From positions 1-25,599 of the forward strand of contig DMWU01000255.1 in assembly GCA_003483125.1 (NCBI GenBank): a stretch of 25,599 nucleotides of DNA, in the 5' to 3' direction. The notes under the pieces were generated by a model. The model searched no databases and was not told the DNA's origin. It was given only the letters and a program-made list of their open reading frames with translations. How positions within the stretch are numbered: the stretch's first letter is position 1; each line of letters starts with the position of its first letter. Position numbers and translations under genes: made by a program. The stretch comes from Erythrobacter sp. (GTDB lineage Bacteria; Pseudomonadota; Alphaproteobacteria; Sphingomonadales; Sphingomonadaceae). Of this stretch, positions 14,559-21,792 are shown piece after piece.

Positions 14559-14998
14559 TGCGATCTGGCGACGATTGGAATTCTGACCAGGGTTCGCCGC
14601 ATAGCGCGCTGCTCGGCTCCGAACTGGTCGGATTTGACGAGGAAAGCTCGACCGCGACCATGCGGTTCAAGATTTTGCCGCAAATGTGCACCTGGCGCGG
14701 CGGCGTGCAGGGTGGGCTGGTTGCCGGATATCTCGATGACGTCATGGGCTATGCCTATGTGATGGAAACAAGCGGCGAGAAAGCCCCACTTAACTTTGAA
14801 ATCTCGATGCAGTTGCTGGGATTGCTGCCGGAGGGCGCGACGATCATAGGCAAGGGCCGCGTTGTGCGTTCCGGGCGTCGCGTGGTATTCCTTGAGGGCG
14901 AATTGCTGACAGAGGAGGGCCAAGTGCTTGCCCGCGCGACTTCTACCGCGATCCCTACCGCTCGTCCGTCACCAACTGAAACAGGGATGGAGGGCTAG
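14558..14998 (+). CDS. PaaI-family hot-dog thioesterase inserted between infB and rbfA
   Basis: A 146-residue hot-dog protein of the PaaI/acyl-CoA thioesterase family. The core helix region reads RGGVQGGLVAGYLDDVMGYAY (about 47-67), which takes the place of the usual HGG...G..D motif, followed by NFEISMQLLGLLPEGATIIGKGRVVRSGRRVVFLEGEL. It probably hydrolyses an acyl- or aryl-CoA; the substrate is unknown. ATG 14558 overlaps the infB stop (TGATG), and rbfA begins immediately after its stop. It is therefore translated within the housekeeping transcript, although it has no known link to translation. A GTG at 14555 is an alternative start. Confidence 0.87.
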   Translation: MRSGDDWNSDQGSPHSALLGSELVGFDEESSTATMRFKILPQMCTWRGGVQGGLVAGYLDDVMGYAYVMETSGEKAPLNFEISMQLLGLLPEGATIIGKGRVVRSGRRVVFLEGELLTEEGQVLARATSTAIPTARPSPTETGMEG

Positions 14999-15397
14999 AT
15001 GCCGCGTCAGCAATTCACTGCAGAACAGCAATCGGTGCGCGTGCTGAAAGTGGGCGAACGCGTGCGGCATATCCTGAGCGAGCTTCTCGCGCGGCAGGAA
15101 GTGCATGACGAAGTTGTATCGGCCGCGAATATCGCGGTAACCGAAGTTCGCATGACGCCTGACCTCAGGAATGCGACAGCATATGTCAAACCTCTGCTTG
15201 GTGCTGATGAAGAGGCCGTGGTCACCGCGTTGCGCCAGAACACCGCCTATTTGCAGCGCGAAGTTGCCAAGCGATTGGGCCTGAAATTCGCGCCCAAGCT
15301 GAAATTCCGTAGCGACGAGAGCTTCGACGAGGCCGACCGGATCGAGCGCTTGCTCAATGATCCAAAGGTGGCCCGTGACCTGAACGAGGCCGACTAG
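14999..15397 (+). CDS. rbfA: ribosome-binding factor A
   Basis: RbfA is a KH-type cold-shock and assembly factor that binds the 30S subunit during 16S rRNA maturation. The 132-residue protein has the family's [18 protein letters not shown]-terminal helix, [20 protein letters not shown] in the middle (about 47-66), and [27 protein letters not shown] near the C-terminus. Length is normal. It follows the thioesterase with no spacer. truB, its usual downstream neighbour, is about 4.9 kb further on. Confidence 0.96.
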   Translation: MPRQQFTAEQQSVRVLKVGERVRHILSELLARQEVHDEVVSAANIAVTEVRMTPDLRNATAYVKPLLGADEEAVVTALRQNTAYLQREVAKRLGLKFAPKLKFRSDESFDEADRIERLLNDPKVARDLNEAD

Positions 15398-15483
15398 CAA
15401 AATCCCTCGGTGACCTTTCGGCGGCGCCTGCTAGCTTCAAACTGCGATTCCCCACTCGCGCATGTCGATAGAGGAGAGGTTTG

Positions 15484-16395
15484 ATGGGCGAGATCCTGCG
15501 CACACCGGATGAGGCATTTGCCAATGTCCCAAACTATCCATTCACACCGAATTAGATTGACGATCTCACTGGCTTTGAAGGTACTCGGATCCACTATCTC
15601 GATGAGGTGGGCGCAGCAGGCGGGCCAGGAACGGGCAACACGTTTCTTTGCCTTGATGGTGAGCCAAGTTGGTCGTTTCTCTATCGCAAGATGATTCCGG
15701 TTTTCACTGCTGCGAGTGGACGCGTGATCGCTCCTGACCTCATCGGCTTTGACAAGTCGGACAAGCCCGTTGACGACGAGCTCTACACTTACGGCTTTCA
15801 TCGCGACATGCTGATGGCCTTTATCCGGCACCTCGACCTTTGGAACATCACGCTGGTTTGCCAGGATTGGGGCGGTATTCTCGGCCTGGGCATTGTGCCC
15901 GACATGGCCGATCGGTTCGATCGCTTGATCGTGATGAACACCGCGATTCCGGTCGGGGTGTCTCCAGGTGAGGGTTTCGACAATTGGAAGGCATTTGTTC
16001 GCAGTCAGCCCGATCTTGATGTCGGCGCGCTGTTCAAACGCGGCATGCCCTATCTCAGCGATGAAGAAGCAGCCGCCTATGCTGCGCCTTTCCCCTGCCA
16101 GGATCACAAGGCTGGCGTCCGTCGTTTCCCTGAACTTGTGCCAGTTGAGCCGGGCATGGAGGGCGTCGAACATGGCGAACGCGCGCGCCAGTTCTTTTCA
16201 CGGGATTGGGGCGGAAAAAGCTTCATGGCTGTTGGCATGCAAGACCCCGTACTGGGCCTACCGATCATGAAAGAATTACAAGGGTTTATTCGCGGCTTCC
16301 CTGAACCGATGGAAGTGCCCGATGGTGGGCACTTTGTGCAGGAACGTGGCGAAGCAATTGCCCGAGCCGCGCTCCAGCACTTCCAAAGCCAATAG
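15484..16395 (+). pseudogene. haloalkane dehalogenase, interrupted by a premature amber codon
   Basis: An alpha/beta-hydrolase of the haloalkane dehalogenase HLD-I type (DhlA/DhmA-like), an enzyme that replaces a halogen on an alkyl chain with hydroxyl. The full frame from ATG 15484 (AGGAG 7 bases upstream) would give 303 residues, but codon 24 (15553-15555) is TAG, within a region that is typically F-x-P-x-Y in the family. The frame is otherwise intact: PDLIGFDKSDKP, the nucleophile motif CQDWGG, the late acid in GMQDPVLGLP and the catalytic His in GGHFVQE. A restart at GTG 15607 would lose about 41 residues, including the first strands. It may be a recent pseudogene, a sequencing error, or a readthrough case. 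Confidence 0.82.
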
Positions 16396-16438
16396 CAGAT
16401 CGATTGTTCGATTGGCCAAGTCGGCAAACGCTCGAATA

Positions 16439-16465
16439 TAGTTGACATAGGCAACTAATTGCCTA
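16439..16465 (+). promoter_or_regulatory. promoter and overlapping palindromic operator of the MarR-GNAT gene
   Basis: Two interleaved palindromes share a half-site: TAGTTGACATAGGCAACTA (16439-16457, 7 of 8 arm bases symmetric) and TAGGCAACTAATTGCCTA (16448-16465, 7-base perfect arms). The -35 box TTGACA (16442-16447) lies inside the first. A -10-like TAGCAT (16464-16469) with 16-base spacing is only 7 bases from the ATG. MarR-type repressors favour such GGCAA/TTGCC dyads, so autorepression is likely. Confidence 0.68.
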
Positions 16466-16476
16466 GCATTCCCTTC

Positions 16477-17394
16477 ATGAGTGACACTCTTGCCCAGATC
16501 GTCCCGCAGATTCGCGCTTTCAATCGCGATTTCTCGCAGCTGATGGGGCTGCTTGATCCCCACTATATGGGCAGCGAAATGACCGTGCTTGAGGCGCGCG
16601 TCCTCTATGAAATTCGCGAGAATTCACCTGCGCTCGCGCGCGATATCGCGGCCGAGCTAAACCTTGATCCCGGATATCTTAGCCGGATTGTCGCGCGACT
16701 TGAGAAGCGCGAGTGGATCCAGCGAGGGAAAGGAAAGGACGCACGCCAGCGCCCACTGGCTCTTACCAAACTTGGTGAGCGCAAGTTCCGCGATTTAGAC
16801 GAGGTCACAGCTGCCGCAACCGCAAGAATGATCGGCCGCTACGGCGAAGACGGTGCGCGCCGGATTGGTGCGTTGCTCAGCCAAGCGGGTGAACTGCTGT
16901 TCGACAAATCTCCGTCCGACTGGTCAATCCGCACATTCAGGCCAGGCGACATGGGCATGATCACCGCCCGACAGGCGATCCTTTATCGCGAAGGTTGGGG
17001 CTGGGACTACCAGCTTGAGGCGTTGATCGGGGAAATCACGGCCAAGTTTCTGCGCGATTTCAAGGAAGTGCGCGAGCAATGTTGGGTCGCCGAACGCGAT
17101 GGCCGAATGTTGGGTGTAGTCTTCCTGATTGAGGACGATGAAAAGACGGCGCGCTTGCGATTGCTTCATGTCGAGCCGGAGGCACGCGGGCTGGGTATCG
17201 GTGCTGCGCTGGTCCACCAATGCACGCTCTTTGCGCGTGAGGCGGGTTACAAGCGGATCGCGTTGTGGACCCATGCCGTCTTGTATAGCGCACGGCGTAT
17301 CTATGCGGCTGAGGGCTATGAAATCATCTCGACGCACGAGCACGATGATTTTGGCAAGATGGAGAAAAGCGAGCACTGGATGCTGGAGCTGTAG
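16477..17394 (+). CDS. MarR-family regulator fused to GNAT acetyltransferase domain
   Basis: A 305-residue two-domain protein. The N-terminal winged helix-turn-helix (about 1-140) has EMTVLEARVLYEIRENS, ARDIAAELNLDPGYLSRIVARLEKREWI and a wing with KGKDARQRPLALT, as in MarR proteins. The C-terminal GNAT domain (about 150-305) shows LRLLHVEPEARGLGIGAALV, with the acetyl-CoA-binding R-x-x-G-x-G/A-type loop RGLGIG, then ALWTHAVLYSARRIYAAEGYEI. The domain order is a known fusion in proteobacteria; the acceptor substrate is not known. ATG 16477 is preferred over TTG 16459, which lies inside the operator. The spacing suggests a leaderless or near-leaderless transcript. Confidence 0.9.
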   Translation: MSDTLAQIVPQIRAFNRDFSQLMGLLDPHYMGSEMTVLEARVLYEIRENSPALARDIAAELNLDPGYLSRIVARLEKREWIQRGKGKDARQRPLALTKLGERKFRDLDEVTAAATARMIGRYGEDGARRIGALLSQAGELLFDKSPSDWSIRTFRPGDMGMITARQAILYREGWGWDYQLEALIGEITAKFLRDFKEVREQCWVAERDGRMLGVVFLIEDDEKTARLRLLHVEPEARGLGIGAALVHQCTLFAREAGYKRIALWTHAVLYSARRIYAAEGYEIISTHEHDDFGKMEKSEHWMLEL

Positions 17395-17475
17395 TCGGCA
17401 CGCATATCAACCGCGCAATTGTGGATGAGCTTTGTTGGCGCTGGCCATAATTGGCAACATCGGCATATTGCACCC

Positions 17476-18054
17476 ATGGCAAAGCTCTATTTTTACTACG
17501 CCAGCATGAATGCGGGTAAATCAACCACGCTACTACAGGCCGATTTCAACTATCGCGAGCGTGGCATGCATACCATGCTTTGGACCGCGCGGCTCGATGA
17601 TCGGGGTGAGGACGCAGCGATTGAAAGCCGCATCGGCCTGGGTGCAGATGCCCATCGTTATGGCGCTGATACAGACCTTTGGGCCGAAATCATGGACTCA
17701 CATGAACGGAAGCCGCTCAATTGTGTGCTGGTGGATGAAGCGCAATTCCTCAGCAAGGATCAGGTCTGGCAATTGGCGCGCCTGTCTGACGAGGCCGGGA
17801 TTCCGGTTCTTTGTTACGGCCTACGCACCGATTTCCAGGGTGAGCTATTCCCAGGCTCGGCAGCACTGCTCGGCATTGCAGACGCGCTGGTAGAGCTAAA
17901 GGCCGTGTGCCATTGCGGACGTAAGGCGACGATGAATCTGCGCGTTGATGAAAGCGGCAAGGCGGTAAAACAGGGCGAGCAGACCGAAATTGGCGGGAAC
18001 GATCGCTACCTTGCCCTGTGCCGCAGGCATTTCAACGAAGCACTGGCGGGCTAG
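17476..18054 (+). CDS. tdk: thymidine kinase (class II)
   Basis: Thymidine kinase phosphorylates thymidine to dTMP in the pyrimidine salvage pathway. From ATG 17476 the 192-residue protein starts [19 protein letters not shown], with the P-loop at about 12-18, catalytic Glu88 in VDEAQFLS, the lasso region [18 protein letters not shown] (115-132), and zinc-site residues Cys145, Cys147, Cys182 and His185. The E. coli protein has the same start and a similar length (205). An upstream in-frame ATG at 17419 would add 19 unrelated residues and was not chosen. No clear ribosome binding site is visible. Confidence 0.95.
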   Translation: MAKLYFYYASMNAGKSTTLLQADFNYRERGMHTMLWTARLDDRGEDAAIESRIGLGADAHRYGADTDLWAEIMDSHERKPLNCVLVDEAQFLSKDQVWQLARLSDEAGIPVLCYGLRTDFQGELFPGSAALLGIADALVELKAVCHCGRKATMNLRVDESGKAVKQGEQTEIGGNDRYLALCRRHFNEALAG

Positions 18055-18078
18055 CTACCGCATTCCTATCTATCATTA

Positions 18079-18795
18079 ATGAACGAAACTCTGACACTTG
18101 CGATCATCCTGATCCCGTGCCTGATCATCGCCATCGTCTTCCATGAGGTGGCGCATGGTTTGACTGCGAAGATGCTGGGTGATCCAACTGCTGACAGGTT
18201 GGGCCGCTTGAGCTTGAACCCTCTAAAGCACGTCGATCCCGTCGGAACGCTGCTGGTTCCAGGTTTCCTGGCATTGATGAGCGCGCCCGTATTCGGCTGG
18301 GCTAAGCCTGTGCCCGTACGTAAGGACCAGCTTGATAATCCACGCTTCGGGATGATGGCTGTCGCAGCCGCCGGGCCGGGTACGAACTTCTTGCTTGCGG
18401 CCATCGGTGCGATCCTGCTTGGGTTGACCGCGCCTGAGGGCGCCCAATTGGTTACCTCCGATGGCGGGTTCCCGATGCTGGCCGGACCGGACGGTATCAA
18501 TCACCTATTGGCTAGCGGGTTATTCTTCTTCATCTTGATCAATATATTTCTTGGTGTTTTCAACCTGTTGCCAATTCCGCCCTTTGACGGTTCGCATATC
18601 GTCGAAGGCCTGCTGCCGCGGCGCTACGTGCATTTCTATGAGAGGCTGCAACCATTCGGCATGCTGCTCTTTTTCGGATTGATCGCGCTGACCTGGTTTG
18701 CCCCGCAATTAGGCGTGCTTGAGAATACGATCGGCCCGCCCGTGGCGTGGGCAATCCAACAATATCTTGCGCTGGCTGTGGCGATCTCGGGCTAG
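18079..18795 (+). CDS. site-2 protease family (M50) membrane metalloprotease
   Basis: An intramembrane zinc metalloprotease of the M50/S2P family, 238 residues and several hydrophobic segments. The zinc motif HEVAH is at 22-26 in the first transmembrane helix, and the third ligand is in NLLPIPPFDGS (about 161-171), the usual NxxPxxPxDG motif. There is no PDZ domain, so it is of the short type seen in many bacteria and not RseP. Substrate and pathway are unknown. The 3' end overlaps convergent glpD by four bases: one CTAG (18792-18795) supplies both stop codons. Confidence 0.92.
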   Translation: MNETLTLAIILIPCLIIAIVFHEVAHGLTAKMLGDPTADRLGRLSLNPLKHVDPVGTLLVPGFLALMSAPVFGWAKPVPVRKDQLDNPRFGMMAVAAAGPGTNFLLAAIGAILLGLTAPEGAQLVTSDGGFPMLAGPDGINHLLASGLFFFILINIFLGVFNLLPIPPFDGSHIVEGLLPRRYVHFYERLQPFGMLLFFGLIALTWFAPQLGVLENTIGPPVAWAIQQYLALAVAISG

Positions 18796-20288
18796 TTCCC
18801 GGCTTGGGCAGCAAACCACTCTGATACTCGCCCTTGCGCCGCCACATCCAGATGCAAGCCCAGCTTGGTCCGGCGCCACAAGACGTCTTCGGCCGAACGC
18901 GCAAATTCTTCCTGCGCTAGATAACGCAGTTCTGCCCCATAAAGGTCGCCACCCATATGCTCGCCCAGCTCGGCATGGCTTTGGGCATCGCCCAAAATCT
19001 CGTCGATCCTCGTGCCATAGGCGCGGAGTAGCCTAAGTATCCCCTCGGCTCCGAACCAGGGATAAAGTGCCAGCTTCTCGGCGAGGAAATTGTCGAAGCG
19101 GGCTGGATCGATGTCGCCGCCAGGTAGCGGCGTTGTGGCCGTCCAAGACTGGCCTTTGCCAAAGCCCAGCTTCTGCAAGGCGTGCTCTGCAAGCTTGCGA
19201 TAGGTGGTGATCTTGCCGCCGAAGATCGAGAGCACCGGTGCGCCTTCGGCCTGGTCCAGCTCGAAAACATAGTCGCGCGTGACAGTGGAATTGTCGGTCG
19301 ACTTGTCATCGTAAAGCGGACGAATACCCGAGTAATCCCACACGGCATCTTCAGGCGTCACCGGCTTGCGCAGATATTCGTTTATCGCGTCGCAGATATA
19401 GTGCTTCTCTTCGTCGGAGATTGCGACCTCATTCGGGTCGCCACTGAACAGCATATCGGTGGTGCCGACCAGCGTGTAATCGCGCTCATAGGGAATGGCG
19501 AAGACGATACGGTTGTCCCTATTCTGGAAGATGTAGGCATGGCGCCCGTCGAAAAGGCGCGGGAATACGAGGTGACTACCTTTGACTAGGCGCAGATTCT
19601 GGTGCTCGCGTGAGGGTATTGCGCGGCTGAGCACGCTGTCGACCCATGGCCCCGAGGCGTTGATGAGAATTCGCGCGCTGACCTGCTCATCGCCGCGTTT
19701 GCCCCGAATTGTGGCCTGCCAGCGATCCTTGGATCGCTCTAGCGTGACGCATTCCGTACGGGTGCGAATATCGGCCCCACGATCGCGCGCATCCATGCAA
19801 TTGAGCGCGACCATACGTGCATCCTGCACCCAGCAGTCGGAATATTCGAAGCCTTTGGTCAGCCGATCTTGCAGTATCTCTCCATGCGGGATCTGTCGTA
19901 GGTCGACAGTGCGTGTGCCGGGTAACAGCTTGCGACCGCCCAGATTGTCATAGAGGAACAGCCCCAATCGCAGCATCCATTTGGGTCGCAACCCTTTGTC
20001 ATGCGGCAGGACAAAGCGCAGCGGCCAGATGATATGCGGCGCGATATTTAAGAGCCGCTCGCGTTCGATCAGGCTTTCGCGCACCAGGCGGAATTCGAAA
20101 TGTTCCAGATAGCGCAAGCCCCCGTGCACCAGCTTGGTCGATGCGCTTGAAGTATGTGCGGCTAGATCATCTTTCTCGACCAGCAGTACTTTTAGGCCAC
20201 GCCCGGCTGCGTCGCGCGCAATGCCTGCGCCATTGATGCCGCCACCGATAATGAGAAGATCGAAATCTGCGCTCACGAACTGAGGCAT
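18792..20288 (-). CDS. glpD: aerobic glycerol-3-phosphate dehydrogenase
   Basis: GlpD is a membrane-associated FAD enzyme that oxidises glycerol-3-phosphate to dihydroxyacetone phosphate and passes electrons to quinone. The 498-residue protein has the FAD-binding motif GGGINGAG at 15-22, the family signature SSASTKLVHGGLRYLEHFEFRLV (residues about 47-69), the IPYERDYTLVGTTD segment, and a C-terminal helical domain. Length matches the family (about 500). It has no glpK, glpF or glpR neighbour here and stands divergent from truB with only 34 bases between their starts, so the two must share a small promoter region. Confidence 0.96.
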   Translation of the reverse strand: MPQFVSADFDLLIIGGGINGAGIARDAAGRGLKVLLVEKDDLAAHTSSASTKLVHGGLRYLEHFEFRLVRESLIERERLLNIAPHIIWPLRFVLPHDKGLRPKWMLRLGLFLYDNLGGRKLLPGTRTVDLRQIPHGEILQDRLTKGFEYSDCWVQDARMVALNCMDARDRGADIRTRTECVTLERSKDRWQATIRGKRGDEQVSARILINASGPWVDSVLSRAIPSREHQNLRLVKGSHLVFPRLFDGRHAYIFQNRDNRIVFAIPYERDYTLVGTTDMLFSGDPNEVAISDEEKHYICDAINEYLRKPVTPEDAVWDYSGIRPLYDDKSTDNSTVTRDYVFELDQAEGAPVLSIFGGKITTYRKLAEHALQKLGFGKGQSWTATTPLPGGDIDPARFDNFLAEKLALYPWFGAEGILRLLRAYGTRIDEILGDAQSHAELGEHMGGDLYGAELRYLAQEEFARSAEDVLWRRTKLGLHLDVAAQGRVSEWFAAQAGN

Positions 20289-20322
20289 GGCGCGGAACAG
20301 CCAGTTTGGCTAGGGGCATTGC

Positions 20323-21324
20323 ATGCCGGATTCACTGAAACCAGCGCCGCATGGCTGGATTATCCTGGACAAGCCGCATGGGCTTGGTTCGACGCAAGCT
20401 GTTGGCGCGGTGAAACGTGTGCTGCGCCAAGGCGGCTATGCCAAGACCAAGGTGGGGCATGGCGGCACTCTCGATCCGCTGGCAGAGGGGGTCTTGCCCA
20501 TAGCCTTGGGAGAGGCGACCAAGCTGGCCGGGCGTATGCTCGATGCCAGCAAGATCTATGAGTTCACCATCCAGTTTGGCGAGGAAACCGATACGCTCGA
20601 CGCGGAGGGCGAGGTGGTGAAGCGTTCAGACCATTTCCCGCCAATGGCCGCGATCTCAGCCATACTCGAACATTTCACGGGAGAGATTGAGCAGGTGCCG
20701 CCTGTCTATTCTGCGCTGAAGGTCGATGGCAAGCGCGCCTATGACCGCGCGCGTGCCGGTGAAGAGGTTGAGATGAAGAACCGTCAGATTGAGATCTTTG
20801 ATCTGTCTCTGCCGCGTGATGAGCGCGAGGGCGAACTGCTTTCAACGTTCCAAACCACCGCCGGTAGGCCTGATCCCTATGACTTTGCCGCGCCGCTGGA
20901 AATGATCGAGAGCGTCACGCTTACGGCTCATGTCTCGAAAGGTACCTATATCCGCTCTTTGGCACGCGATATCGCGCATGCACTTGGAACGGTTGGCCAT
21001 GTTACCTATTTAAGGCGGATCAAGGCTGGCCCCTTCCATGAAAATCAGGCGATTTCGCTGGACAAACTGGAGGAAATCGCTAGAGGCGCGCCCTTATTAG
21101 ACCTACTCCTGCCGCTCGAGGCGGGGCTGGACGACATCCCGGCCCTGAATCTTGACCCGGAAAGTGCGCAGGCGGCCAGACAAGGCCGGGTCCTTTCCGG
21201 GATGCCCCAAAGCGATGGGCTCTATTGCGCCATGCTGGATAATGTTCCTGTGGCGCTGATGGAACTCAACGCTGGTACTGCCAAGGTAGTCAGGGGTTTC
21301 AACCTTCCCGATGTCGCAGAGTAA
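20323..21324 (+). CDS. truB: tRNA pseudouridine(55) synthase TruB
   Basis: TruB makes pseudouridine 55 in the T-loop of tRNAs. The 333-residue protein begins with HGWIILDKPHGLGSTQAVGAVKR, has the active-site Asp51 in KVGHGGTLDPLAEGVLP, then ALKVDGKRAYDRARAGEEVE, and CSKGTYIR-like VSKGTYIRSLARDIAHALGTVGHVTYLRR near 205-235, with a PUA-like C-terminus. It is somewhat longer than the E. coli enzyme (314). It begins the truB-rpsO-pnp half of the cluster, with 14 bases to rpsO. Confidence 0.97.
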   Translation: MPDSLKPAPHGWIILDKPHGLGSTQAVGAVKRVLRQGGYAKTKVGHGGTLDPLAEGVLPIALGEATKLAGRMLDASKIYEFTIQFGEETDTLDAEGEVVKRSDHFPPMAAISAILEHFTGEIEQVPPVYSALKVDGKRAYDRARAGEEVEMKNRQIEIFDLSLPRDEREGELLSTFQTTAGRPDPYDFAAPLEMIESVTLTAHVSKGTYIRSLARDIAHALGTVGHVTYLRRIKAGPFHENQAISLDKLEEIARGAPLLDLLLPLEAGLDDIPALNLDPESAQAARQGRVLSGMPQSDGLYCAMLDNVPVALMELNAGTAKVVRGFNLPDVAE

Positions 21325-21338
21325 GAGAGTAAAACAAC

Positions 21339-21608
21339 ATGTCGGTATCTGCCGAAGCAAAACAGAAGATTATCAAAGACAATGCCCGCGACAAGAATGA
21401 CACGGGCAGCCCTGAAGTACAGGTAGCGATCCTCACAGAGCGCATTCGCAACCTCACCGAACACTTCAAGGGCCATCACAAGGATAACCACTCGCGCCGT
21501 GGCCTGCTGATGATGGTCAACAAGCGCCGCTCGCTGCTTGCCTATCTCAAGAAGAAGGACGTTGAGCGTTACAATGCACTGATCCAGAAACTGGGTCTTC
21601 GTAAGTAA
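21339..21608 (+). CDS. rpsO: 30S ribosomal protein S15
   Basis: S15 binds the central domain of 16S rRNA and forms an intersubunit bridge. The 89-residue protein matches the family in length and content: [30 protein letters not shown] (about 21-36), the [19 protein letters not shown] helix turn with conserved HSRR (50-53) and [13 protein letters not shown]. It sits between truB and pnp as in most proteobacteria. Confidence 0.98.
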   Translation: MSVSAEAKQKIIKDNARDKNDTGSPEVQVAILTERIRNLTEHFKGHHKDNHSRRGLLMMVNKRRSLLAYLKKKDVERYNALIQKLGLRK

Positions 21609-21619
21609 GAATTTCACGG

Positions 21620-21738
21620 AGCGGCCCCCCTAAGACAAAATGGGGCGGGCCGCTTCTCATATCTGGCATCCTTCACAATTCGGTGAAGGGGCCTGGGGCA
21701 TAGAAAGGCCCCGCACCGGACCGGGACGGCATACCCGG
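21620..21738 (+). promoter_or_regulatory. structured rpsO-pnp spacer and pnp leader (candidate RNase III/PNPase control region)
   Basis: The 184-base spacer holds several stems. The first is AGCGGCCC (21620-21627) with GGGCCGCT (21647-21654), extended by CCC/GGG; only TTCTCAT follows, so termination would be weak. The second is CCTTCAC (21670-21676) with GTGAAGG (21683-21689). The third, GGGGCCT (21688-21694) with AGGCCCC (21706-21712), competes with the second. The fourth is CCGGG (21721-21725) with CCCGG (21734-21738). In E. coli, an RNase III-cut hairpin here lets PNPase limit its own mRNA; a similar role is inferred. Confidence 0.5.
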
Positions 21739-21792
21739 AAAATTGTAGGCCCCGCGCGGCAATATGGCCCCGTGGGTTCAGAAGGAAAATCA

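Noticed and set aside
15607..16395. dehalogenase as an intact gene starting at GTG 15607
   Set aside because: It would lack the conserved N-terminus, and the true start with a good ribosome binding site is at 15484; better described as an interrupted gene.
21640..21792. 51-codon N-terminal extension of PNPase
   Set aside because: It overlaps the structured leader, has no family similarity, and the ATG at 21793 has a good ribosome binding site and the known N-terminus.
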